64,000 bases of DNA, taken from positions 1 through 64,000 of the forward strand of contig NZ_JAMXMX010000026.1 of NCBI RefSeq assembly GCF_024055725.1, in the 5' to 3' direction. Source of the DNA: Actinoallomurus spadix (GTDB taxonomy: Bacteria; Actinomycetota; Actinomycetes; Streptosporangiales; Streptosporangiaceae). The position numbers and the translations under genes are program-made. Under the pieces are notes generated by a model. That model was not told where the DNA came from and ran no database searches. It saw nothing but the letters and a program-made list of their open reading frames with translations. Of the stretch, positions 33,664 to 49,139 are shown one piece after another (the stretch's first letter is position 1; the number at the start of each line of letters is the position of its first letter).

Positions 33664-34968
33664 ATGAGTTCCACCCCGTTCTTCGGCTCGTGGTCCGAGC
33701 GGCTGCGCTACCGCCTGTACGGCCTGGTGTTCGTGCTGGTGGTCCTCCTGCTCGTCGTCCTGATGGTGATGCAGTACAACAAGGCGTTCACGCCCGTGTA
33801 CCACGTCACCGTCGACAGTGACCGGGCCGGGCTGCAACTGGTCCCGCACTCCGACGTGAAGGTCCGCGGCCTGATCGTCGGAGAGGTCAGGAAGATCCGC
33901 CAGACGGCGGACGGCGCGGCGATCGACCTGGCGCTCGACCCCGACAAGGCCCGCCTCATCCCGGCGAACTCCTCGGCCCGGATGCTGCCCAAGACGGTGT
34001 TCGGCGAGAAGTTCGTCGACATCGTGCCCCCCGCGGGCGTACTCGGCGGCCGTCACCTGCGCAACGGCGACGTCATCCCGCAGGACCGCTCCACGATCGC
34101 CGTAGAGGTCAACCAGGTCCTCAACGACGTGATGCCGATCCTGAACGAGGTCGAGCCGGCCAAGCTCAACGCCACCCTGAACGCCCTGGCCACCGCGCTG
34201 CAGGGCCGCGGCGACCAGATCGGCCAGATGCTCGTCGACGCCGACGACTACCTCAAGCGCCTCAACCCGCACCTGCCCACGATCGTGCACGACCTGCGGC
34301 AGCTGGCCATCGTCAGCGACAACCTGGGCGGCGCCGCGCCCGACCTGATCTCGATCATGCAGAACCTCCAGACGACGAACAAGACGATCGTCGACAAGGA
34401 GCCTCAGCTCGTCGCGGCCCTCGACAAGGGCATCGGCCTCACCGGCGACGCCACGGACTTCGCCGCGAACAACGAGCCGCGCATCGAAGGCGCGATGATC
34501 GCCAACCGGAAGGCGCTCGCCCTGCTGGCCAAGTACTCCCCGAGCGTGCCGTGCGTGTTCCAGGGCATGGCCAGGCTGACACCCCGGCTGGTCGACGCGA
34601 TGGGCGGCCGCCAGCCGGGCGTGCACGTCACGCTGGAGCTGGTCAAACCGCGCCCGGGGTACAAACCGGGTCTGGACCGCCCGGAGTTCAAGGACCACCG
34701 CAACCCTCGCTGCTACGGCCTGCCGAACCCGAAGGTGCCGTTCCCGCAGTACCAGGAGCTCGACGGCACCGAGGACGACCAGTGGTGGGCCGGCGGGGCG
34801 GGCCGGTCCCTGTCGAGCGTCCTCGTCAAGCCGGGCTCATCGGACGATGACAGCCTGCTCAAGGGCCTGATGGGGCCCGCCATGGGCACCCGCGCCGACC
34901 AGGTCTCCGACCTCGCCGCGCTGCTGTACCGGCCCGCCACGAGCGGAATGGTGGTGACCGCCAAGTGA
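33664..34968 (+). CDS. MCE-family protein, first in operon (MceA-like)
   Basis: The 434-residue protein has an N-terminal transmembrane helix (about 19-38, YGLVFVLVVLLLVVLMVM), an MCE domain (about 45-125, YHVTVDSDRAGLQLVPHSDVKVRGLIVGEV) and a long helical region that should form the tunnel needle with other MCE subunits. It is extracytoplasmic, membrane-anchored, and predicted to carry lipids or sterols towards YrbE. Its stop overlaps the next start by 4 bp. Confidence 0.92.
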   Translation: MSSTPFFGSWSERLRYRLYGLVFVLVVLLLVVLMVMQYNKAFTPVYHVTVDSDRAGLQLVPHSDVKVRGLIVGEVRKIRQTADGAAIDLALDPDKARLIPANSSARMLPKTVFGEKFVDIVPPAGVLGGRHLRNGDVIPQDRSTIAVEVNQVLNDVMPILNEVEPAKLNATLNALATALQGRGDQIGQMLVDADDYLKRLNPHLPTIVHDLRQLAIVSDNLGGAAPDLISIMQNLQTTNKTIVDKEPQLVAALDKGIGLTGDATDFAANNEPRIEGAMIANRKALALLAKYSPSVPCVFQGMARLTPRLVDAMGGRQPGVHVTLELVKPRPGYKPGLDRPEFKDHRNPRCYGLPNPKVPFPQYQELDGTEDDQWWAGGAGRSLSSVLVKPGSSDDDSLLKGLMGPAMGTRADQVSDLAALLYRPATSGMVVTAK

Positions 34969-35984
34969 AGACCACCTCGGCGGTCGTCAAGCTGCTCATC
35001 TTCGCGGTCATCGCCACGCTCTCCACGGCGATCCTCGCGGTCACCATCTCCAACACCCAGTTCGTGCCGAGCCGGAAGTACAACCTGATCTTCACGGACG
35101 CGGCCGGGCTGAACACCGGCGACGAGGTCCGCATCGCCGGCGTGCGCGTCGGGGAGGTCAAGGGGATCAAGCTGTACCAGGGCCACCTGGCGAAGGTCAC
35201 GATCTCGGTGGTCGACGAGCAGGCCCTGCCCCGCAGCACGCAGGCCCAACTGCGGTACCGCAACCTGATGGGCCAGCGGTACGTCTCCCTCACCGAGGGC
35301 TCCGGGCAGGGCGGCGAACTGCCGGCCGGCGGGACGATCCCGAAGGAGCAGACGCAGCCGGCGCTGGACCTGACCGCGCTGTTCAACGGCTTCCGGCCGC
35401 TGCTGCGTGCCATCAAGCCGCAGGACGTCAACCAGCTCGCGTACCAGATCATCCAGGTGCTGCAGGGCGAGGGCGGAACGGTCAACGGACTGCTCGCGCA
35501 CGTGGCCTCCCTCACCGAGACCCTCGGCAACCGCGACGAGGTCATCGGCCGCGTCATCGACAACCTCGACAAGGTGCTCGCCACCATCGACTCGCGTGAC
35601 CAGGAGGTCTCCGGGCTCATCACCAACCTCAAGAGCCTGGTGTCCGGGCTGTCCGCCGACCGCCACGCGATCGGCGAGTCGCTGGTCAGCGTCAACCAGC
35701 TGATCTCCACGACCAACGGCCTGCTCACCGACGTACGCCCGTCGGTCAAGGCCGACATCGCCACGCTCGGCCACCTGTCGAAGGTGCTCGCGGCCAACGG
35801 CGGCCGGCTGGACAAGGCGTTCGCCGACATGCCGACCAACTTCATGCTGCTCGACCGGGCGGCGTCGTACGGCTCCTGGTTCAACTTCTACCTGTGCAGC
35901 CTGGACGCGCGGATCGGACTGCCCGGCCAGGTCTCCATCAACACTCCCCAGATCCTGAACGAGAACGCCCGATGCAAGGGGTGA
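34965..35984 (+). CDS. MCE-family protein, second (MceB-like)
   Basis: The 339-residue protein starts at a GTG overlapping the preceding stop. It has an N-terminal transmembrane helix (about 9-28), the MCE domain (YNLIFTDAAGLNTGDEVRIAGVRVGEVKGI), a long helical middle and a compact Cys-containing C-terminus (YLCSLDARIGLPG). Length and C-terminal pattern are those of MceB proteins. Confidence 0.92.
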   Translation: MKTTSAVVKLLIFAVIATLSTAILAVTISNTQFVPSRKYNLIFTDAAGLNTGDEVRIAGVRVGEVKGIKLYQGHLAKVTISVVDEQALPRSTQAQLRYRNLMGQRYVSLTEGSGQGGELPAGGTIPKEQTQPALDLTALFNGFRPLLRAIKPQDVNQLAYQIIQVLQGEGGTVNGLLAHVASLTETLGNRDEVIGRVIDNLDKVLATIDSRDQEVSGLITNLKSLVSGLSADRHAIGESLVSVNQLISTTNGLLTDVRPSVKADIATLGHLSKVLAANGGRLDKAFADMPTNFMLLDRAASYGSWFNFYLCSLDARIGLPGQVSINTPQILNENARCKG

Positions 35985-36020
35985 TCACGTGAACGAGGCA
36001 GCGACGAGGGGAGTGGAACG

Positions 36021-37130
36021 GTGAGAGTCTCCTTCCGCGACCGGGACCCCCTGGTGATGGGGATCATCGGCATGTCGTCGGTGGCCCTCCTCGTGGTCGC
36101 GGCGTTCAACCTGACGGTCTTCGAGGGCGGGACGACGTACCACGCGGCGTTCACCGAGGCGAGCGGCCTCAAGCCGAACGAAGAGGTGCGCGTCGCCGGC
36201 GTCAAGGTCGGCAAGGTCAAGAGCGTCACGCTGGAGGACGACCACGTGCGGGTCGCCTTCACCGCCGGTTCACACGTCCGCTTCGGCACGCAGTCGCGGG
36301 TCCGCATCAAGATCTCCACCCTGCTGGGCGCGCACTACCTGGAGGTCGATCCGAAGGGCGACCGCCGCCAGTCGCCGCACGCCGAGATCCCCACGTCGCG
36401 CACCACCCCGTCGTACGAGGTCGTGCCCGCCCTGCAGGACCTCTCGGGGCGGCTGCAGAAGATCGACGTGCCACAGCTCGCCAAGGCACTGGACACCGTG
36501 GACCAGGTCCTGAAGTACTCCCCGGACAACGTACGCCGGACGCTGAGCGGGCTGAGGAAGGTCTCCCAGGCCGTCTCCTCCCGCGACGACGAGCTGAGCG
36601 GCCTCCTCGGCCACACGCGGAACCTCACCGGACTGCTGGCCGACCGCAGCGGCGACCTCGCGCAGCTGGTCTCGAACGGCGGCCTGCTGCTGCAGGAGCT
36701 CAACGACCGCCGGCAGGTGATCACGTCGCTGTTGTCCGGCACGGTCAGCCTCTCGAACCAGATCACCGGGACGATCGAGGAGAACCGCGCCACGCTGAAC
36801 CCCGCGATGCGGCACCTGCACAGCGTCGTGGACATCCTGCTGCGCAACCAGACCAACCTCGACAAGGCGGTCAAGGTGCTGGGCCCGTTCGTCACCGTCT
36901 CGGGCGACGCGACCGCCCAGGGCCGGTGGTTCGACGGCTACCTGCAGAACCTCATCCCGCTCCCGGTCGCGATCGGCCCGGCCCAGCCGGACACCGGCAC
37001 GGCGAGCGGGTCCGGCACGCGCACGCCCGGCGGCACGCCCACGTCCGGCACTCCCACGTCCGGTGCGCGCACGTCCGGCGAGCGCACGCCCGGGAGCACG
37101 CCCGCGTCCTCCGGAACGGGTCGCCACTGA
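36021..37130 (+). CDS. MCE-family protein, third (MceC/D-like)
   Basis: The 369-residue protein from a GTG has a transmembrane helix (about 16-35), the MCE domain (YHAAFTEASGLKPNEEVRVAGVKVGKVKSV) and a helical needle. Its final ~45 residues are a Gly/Ser/Thr/Pro-rich tail with GTPTSGTPTSGARTSGE-type repeats, which is probably disordered. It could correspond to either MceC or MceD. Confidence 0.9.
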   Translation: MRVSFRDRDPLVMGIIGMSSVALLVVAAFNLTVFEGGTTYHAAFTEASGLKPNEEVRVAGVKVGKVKSVTLEDDHVRVAFTAGSHVRFGTQSRVRIKISTLLGAHYLEVDPKGDRRQSPHAEIPTSRTTPSYEVVPALQDLSGRLQKIDVPQLAKALDTVDQVLKYSPDNVRRTLSGLRKVSQAVSSRDDELSGLLGHTRNLTGLLADRSGDLAQLVSNGGLLLQELNDRRQVITSLLSGTVSLSNQITGTIEENRATLNPAMRHLHSVVDILLRNQTNLDKAVKVLGPFVTVSGDATAQGRWFDGYLQNLIPLPVAIGPAQPDTGTASGSGTRTPGGTPTSGTPTSGARTSGERTPGSTPASSGTGRH

Positions 37131-37149
37131 GATGAGAGGGACGAACGAG

Positions 37150-38415
37150 GTGTCTCGATCGGGGCGGCCGGCGCGCCGCCGAGCGGCGCGGATCGTTGCG
37201 ACGGCGCTGACGCTCACCGCGGCCGTCTCGGGCTGTACGTTCCGGGGCGTGTCGAACATGCCGCTGCCCGGCGGCATCGACACCGGCTCCGACCCGTACG
37301 ACGTGAAGATCGTGTTCTCGAACGTCCTGGACCTGGTGCCGCAGTCGCAGTGCCGGGTCAACGACGTCCCGGTCGGCCGGATCACCAAGATCCGCCTGGT
37401 GAACTGGAACGCCGAGGTGACCTGCCGGCTCCGGCGCTCGGTCGACCTGCCGGCCAACGCGGTCGCCACGATCTCCCAGACCAGCCTCCTCGGCGAGAAG
37501 TTCGTGGCGCTGTCCGCGCCGCAGGGCCAGACGCCGCAGGGAAAGCTCACCCAGGGCGCGGAGATCCCCCTCGACCGCACCACCCGCGACACCGAGGTCG
37601 AGGAGGTGCTGTCGGCGATGTCCATGCTGGTCACCGGCGGCGGCCTCGAGCAGATCTCCACGATCAACCACGAGCTGAACGCCGCGATGCGGGGCCGCAC
37701 CACGCAGATGCGCGACCTCCTCGACCGCGTGAACGTCTTCGTCGGCACCCTGGACCGGCAGAAGGCGCAGATCGTCACCACCATCGACAAGGTCGACCGG
37801 CTCGCCGCCACGCTCGCCCGGCACAACCAGACGATCGCCGACACGATCGACAGCACCGGTCCCGCGGTGAAGATCCTCGCCGAGCAGCGGCAGGACCTCA
37901 CCAAGCTGCTGGTCAACATGGACCGGCTCGGCACCGTGGCGACGCGGGTGATCAACCGGTCGCACGACGACACGGTCGCGAACCTCAAGGACCTGCAGCA
38001 GGTCCTGCAGAACACCGACAAGGCCAGCAACGTCATCCCGAAGATCCTGGGCGGCCTGTTCACGTTCCCGTTCCCGCAGACCGTGTCCCAGGCGCTCAAG
38101 GGCGACTACGGCAACCTGTTCGCCACCCTGGACCTCAACGTGGGGAACATCGCCCACAACTTCCTGACCGGGACGGCACTGGAGGGGGTCGGGAAGGCCG
38201 CTGAGAAGCTCCAGGCGTCCCTGCCGGCCCCGCATACGAGTATTCCGAACAATCCGCTCGGCGTGCTCCCAGAGAGCGGCTCCGGCGCGGGCGCGGGTCA
38301 GGGCGGCTCTCAGCAGGGCGGTTCGCAGGATGGCGGCGGCATCCTGCCGCCACTCGGGATGGGCGGCGCGCCGGGTGAGGACCTGGGCGCGCTGCTGAGC
38401 GGAGGCACCGCATGA
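37150..38415 (+). CDS. MCE-family lipoprotein, fourth (MceE-like)
   Basis: From the GTG at 37150 (gagaggga eight bases upstream) the product is 421 residues; an ATG at 37132 would add six. The signal peptide ends in a lipobox, VSGC, as in MceE/LprK lipoproteins. The MCE domain (YDVKIVFSNVLDLVPQSQCRVNDVPVG) is followed by a helical region and a Gly/Gln/Ser-rich C-terminus. It is expected on the outer face of the membrane as part of the MCE tube. Confidence 0.9.
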   Translation: MSRSGRPARRRAARIVATALTLTAAVSGCTFRGVSNMPLPGGIDTGSDPYDVKIVFSNVLDLVPQSQCRVNDVPVGRITKIRLVNWNAEVTCRLRRSVDLPANAVATISQTSLLGEKFVALSAPQGQTPQGKLTQGAEIPLDRTTRDTEVEEVLSAMSMLVTGGGLEQISTINHELNAAMRGRTTQMRDLLDRVNVFVGTLDRQKAQIVTTIDKVDRLAATLARHNQTIADTIDSTGPAVKILAEQRQDLTKLLVNMDRLGTVATRVINRSHDDTVANLKDLQQVLQNTDKASNVIPKILGGLFTFPFPQTVSQALKGDYGNLFATLDLNVGNIAHNFLTGTALEGVGKAAEKLQASLPAPHTSIPNNPLGVLPESGSGAGAGQGGSQQGGSQDGGGILPPLGMGGAPGEDLGALLSGGTA

Positions 38416-39848
38416 TCATCAAACGCGGGGTCAAGATCCAGCTGACGGTCTTCGCCGTCATCACGGTGCTGACCATGGCCTACACGCTGGTCAACATCAT
38501 CGGGATCGGCCAGACCGTCCTCGACCTGCGGTACCGCGTGTACCTCGACATGGCCGACTCCGGCGGCATCTTCACCAACGCCGAGGTCACCTACCGGGGC
38601 GTCACGGTCGGCCGGGTCGGGCCGCTGCACCTGACCAAGGACGGCGTCCGCGTCGAGCTGCGCATCAACCACGACCGGAAGGTCCCCGCCGACGGCGTGC
38701 AGGCCTACGTGCTGAACCGCTCCGGCGTCGGCGAGCAGTACGTCGACCTGCGCCCCGCCGGGAACGGCCCGTCGCTGAAGAACGGCGACGTCATCCCGCG
38801 TGACCACACGCACCTGCCGGTGCAGACGTACGAGCTGCTGCACAACATCGACGCTCTCGTGCGCACCGTGAACCCCAAGGACCTCGGCACGGTCATCAAC
38901 GAGCTCGACAAGGCCCTGTCGGGCGAGGGCGCGGACCTGCAGTCGCTCCTCGACTCGAACAAGAAGATCCTGGCCGCTCTGAACGACACCTACCCCCAGA
39001 CGATCGCGCTGCTCAACAACGGGCGCACGGTGCTCGACACGCAGGTCGACGAGGGGTCGGTCTTCCGTGAGTTCTCTCACAACCTGGCGTCGCTGACCGC
39101 CGAGCTCAAGCGCGACGACCCCGACGTGCGCACGTTCCTCAACGTCACGCCGGGCGCCCTGGACCAGGGCCAGGACCTGCTGGACCACCTGGAGCCGACA
39201 CTGCCGACGCTGCTGGCCAACGGCTCGGTCATCGGGTCGGTGCTGACCTCGCGGACGAACCAGCTGCGGACGATGCTGATCACCTATCCGCTCATCGTCG
39301 GCGGCGCGTTCAGCGTCACGCCCGGGGACGGCACGGTGCACTTCGGCCTCGAGCTCAACTTCAACCAGCCGCCCGTGTGCACCAAGGGTTACGAGGGAAC
39401 GAAGATCCGCTACCCGCAGGACACCCGGCCCGCCACCGTCAATCCCAAGGCGTCCTGCAAGGCGCCCAAGAACGCCACGACCGCCGTACGCGGGTCCCGC
39501 AACGCCCCGCCGGCCGGGCCGTACCCGAAGCTGCCCGCCGGCGCGACCTCGGGCGCCGGGTTCCCGTACGAGACGTCGACCGGCGGCGGTACGAGCGGCG
39601 GCGGGGACGCCGCCGAGCAGGCGTCGGCGAGCGGGCGGAAGGCGACGGACGGCGGCTCTTCGGCGGGGGACTCCGGCTCCGGGCGGACGGCCACCTCCGG
39701 GCTGCAGACGCTGTTCGTCAGCGGTTACGATCCCCGGACCCGCGTTTACGTGGGGCCCGACGGGAAGCAGTACCGCCTGGGCAAGGTCAGTCAACTGACG
39801 GGAGACGCTTCATGGCAGACGCTTCTGCTGAGCCCGATCGTCGGCTGA
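38412..39848 (+). CDS. MCE-family protein, fifth (MceF-like)
   Basis: The 478-residue protein overlaps the preceding gene by 4 bp. It has an N-terminal transmembrane helix (about 9-32), the MCE domain (YRVYLDMADSGGIFTNAEVTYRGVTVGRVG) and the helical needle. A Ser/Gly-rich low-complexity segment precedes a short conserved C-terminus, SGYDPRTRVYVGPDGKQYRL. It is the last MCE member and overlaps the next gene by 37 bp. Confidence 0.92.
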   Translation: MIIKRGVKIQLTVFAVITVLTMAYTLVNIIGIGQTVLDLRYRVYLDMADSGGIFTNAEVTYRGVTVGRVGPLHLTKDGVRVELRINHDRKVPADGVQAYVLNRSGVGEQYVDLRPAGNGPSLKNGDVIPRDHTHLPVQTYELLHNIDALVRTVNPKDLGTVINELDKALSGEGADLQSLLDSNKKILAALNDTYPQTIALLNNGRTVLDTQVDEGSVFREFSHNLASLTAELKRDDPDVRTFLNVTPGALDQGQDLLDHLEPTLPTLLANGSVIGSVLTSRTNQLRTMLITYPLIVGGAFSVTPGDGTVHFGLELNFNQPPVCTKGYEGTKIRYPQDTRPATVNPKASCKAPKNATTAVRGSRNAPPAGPYPKLPAGATSGAGFPYETSTGGGTSGGGDAAEQASASGRKATDGGSSAGDSGSGRTATSGLQTLFVSGYDPRTRVYVGPDGKQYRLGKVSQLTGDASWQTLLLSPIVG

Positions 39849-40336
39849 GCGGCCGCCGCCTGGGCGTGACGCTCGCGCTGCTCTGGGTCGTCCTCCTCGC
39901 CCTCCTGGTGCCGGTGGGACTGCTGGCGGACAAGACGTACGCCGCCGACACCCGCAGAGCCGACATCGACGCCGTGCAGACCGTCGCCCGCCGGGTCGTC
40001 ACCAACTTCTACTCGATCAGCTACCAGAGCTTCGACCAGGACGCCCAGCGGGTCTACGCTGACATGTCCGACAAGTTCAAGGCCCAGGCCGTCCAGCAGC
40101 TCGGGACGACCTGGAAGCAGACCGTCGTGAACAACAAGCTGGTCTCCAGCGCCGCGGTGTCCGCCTCAGGAGTGATCGACATCGGGCCCAAGTCCGCCGA
40201 GGTCATGGTCACCGTCCGCAGGACCGCGCAGTCCGCCCAGGTCAAGACGCCCGCCTCGTCGTGGCAGAGCGCCCAGGTACAGCTGACCAAGACCGGCGGT
40301 CACTGGCGGGTCTCCGGGATGGGAGGACTGCAGTGA
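39812..40336 (+). CDS. Mce-associated membrane protein, first
   Basis: The 174-residue protein has one transmembrane helix (about 18-40, VTLALLWVVLLALLVPVGLLA) and an extracytoplasmic NTF2-like domain (VARRVVTNFYSISYQSFDQDAQRVYADMS). Such Mam proteins accompany mce operons and stabilise or modulate the importer. The ATG at 39812 lies inside the end of the last MCE gene, with gggaga upstream. Confidence 0.85.
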   Translation: MADASAEPDRRLSGRRLGVTLALLWVVLLALLVPVGLLADKTYAADTRRADIDAVQTVARRVVTNFYSISYQSFDQDAQRVYADMSDKFKAQAVQQLGTTWKQTVVNNKLVSSAAVSASGVIDIGPKSAEVMVTVRRTAQSAQVKTPASSWQSAQVQLTKTGGHWRVSGMGGLQ

Positions 40337-40977
40337 CCGCCCTCACCAGGCGCAAGGGCGCACCGGCCGAGGACTCCGCCGAGGAGACGGCGGCGGAGAC
40401 CCCCGCGGAGCGCTCGCCCGCCACCGTCCCGCTGGTCATCCTGGCCTGCGCCGTGCTCGTCGTGGCGATCGGCTGCCTCGACCTGTGGCACCGCAGGAAC
40501 CAGGACATCGCGGTGCAGCACGCCCGCGAGGACGGCCTGGCCGCTGCGCAGTCCGCCGCCAAGGACCTGCTGTCGTACAACTACCGGACGCTCGACTACG
40601 ACCTGAAGAAGGCCGAGTCCGAGATGACGCCGGCGATGGCGAAGTCCTACGCCGAGTACTGGAAGATCTTCCGGCCGTCCGTGGAGAAGAGCCAGACCCA
40701 GGCGCTGACCCAGGTGCAGGTGGCGTCGGTCGCGCACGCCACCGCCGACCGGGTCGAGGTGCTCCTCTTCGTGAAGATGATCTCGGTCAACGCCGCGCAC
40801 AAGGAGCCGCAGGTCGACACGTCCTGGCCGCGGCTGCAGATGAAGAAGAGCGGCAAGAAGTGGCTCATCGACGGCCCGCGGATGACCACCCCGCCGCCGG
40901 CCTCCTCCGGCTCCGCCCCGCCGGCCTCCTCCGGTCCCGGCGCGACGCCGACCCCGTCCGCGTCGAAGAGGCGCTGA
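40333..40977 (+). CDS. Mce-associated membrane protein, second
   Basis: The 214-residue protein starts at a GTG overlapping the preceding stop (GTGA). It has a cytosolic Ala/Glu-rich N-terminus, one transmembrane helix (about 31-49, TVPLVILACAVLVVAIGCL) and an NTF2-like extracytoplasmic domain (AKDLLSYNYRTLDYDLKKAESEM), then a Pro/Ser-rich tail. It is the last gene of the mce operon. Confidence 0.85.
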   Translation: MTALTRRKGAPAEDSAEETAAETPAERSPATVPLVILACAVLVVAIGCLDLWHRRNQDIAVQHAREDGLAAAQSAAKDLLSYNYRTLDYDLKKAESEMTPAMAKSYAEYWKIFRPSVEKSQTQALTQVQVASVAHATADRVEVLLFVKMISVNAAHKEPQVDTSWPRLQMKKSGKKWLIDGPRMTTPPPASSGSAPPASSGPGATPTPSASKRR

Positions 40978-41225
40978 TCGCTCCTGCGGGCCGCGCCACC
41001 GATCGAATCTGAAGATTTTTTCACCGCCCCTCGCCGGGGCGGCGCGGGCGCCTGCGCGAGGACGGCCGGTCGCCCGTGGTGAGGACGGCCAGGGCCCCGC
41101 TTCCCCGTAAACTATGGGCTTCCTCACGCTGGCCGATCGGGCGGAATGTCCATGTCTAGTCTTGACGCGGGGCCGCTGACGAGCGATGCTGCGGAGCAAC
41201 TGTGATGCATACCGTGGCTCCGCGC
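40978..41225. other. Gap between the mce operon and the rpoB promoter
   Basis: No gene seen. A 7-bp hairpin (ccgcccc, 41024-41030, with ggggcgg, 41036-41042) may end mce transcription, although its T-run (41016-41021) lies before rather than after the stem. Confidence 0.4.
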
Positions 41226-41254
41226 TCGACAGCGGTGTGGCGTTCGGCTACACT
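41226..41254 (+). promoter_or_regulatory. rpoBC promoter
   Basis: tcgaca (41226-41231) and tacact (41249-41254) lie 17 bases apart, a near-consensus vegetative promoter. The downstream cccctttgcgctgccc is the leader start seen before rpoB in related actinomycetes. About 115 bases of leader precede the TTG start. Confidence 0.8.
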
Positions 41255-41378
41255 GCCCCTTTGCGCTGCCCTCTGACTATCCACACATCGACACCCCCGT
41301 TTTCGGCGGGGTCTATCGGCGTGGATCGTCTGGCGTGCGCGTCGTCAGTCCCGCCGCGAGCCCTCGGAAGGACCACTC

Positions 41379-44849
<3,471 letters not shown>

Positions 44850-44988
44850 GGAACGGGGAGCCGACGAGTGAACGACGCAGGCGGCGGCACGGGCGCGCGA
44901 CAGCGCCCGGCCGCCCGCCGGCGGAGTGAGCGAGACGGCGGTTCGGACCTCGGAATCGGCATACGACAACAGGGGACTGGTTAACAAA

Positions 44989-48864
<3,876 letters not shown>

Positions 48865-48890
48865 TCACCCCCGGTGGTCCCCCACCAGGC

Positions 48891-48925
48891 AAGGGCCGTC
48901 TCTGGATCTTCCAGAGGCGGCCCTT
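48891..48925 (+). terminator. Terminator after rpoC
   Basis: A 15-bp stem (aagggccgtctctgg with ccagaggcggccctt, one mismatch) and a 5-base loop, 26 bases after the stop. Confidence 0.85.
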
Positions 48926-49139
48926 CGCCGTTTCGTCACGACCGTGCGGGACGAGGGTGATTTGCGGTCATGCCGGTGACCAGGCACTCTGGTGCGGTGA
49001 ACCAGCGGAGGACGCCCCGTCCGGCGACCGCCGGGCAGACCTGGGAGGACGTGATGAGACACCTCGTCCCGGGCGCTGTCACAAGGCCGGTCCCCCGGAG
49101 GAGAGTCGCCCGCGGAGACGGCGCTGAAGGAGTCCGACG

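Noticed and set aside
41016-41042. Classical terminator after the mce operon
   Set aside because: The T-run precedes the 7-bp stem instead of following it, so it was noted only as a possible weak hairpin.
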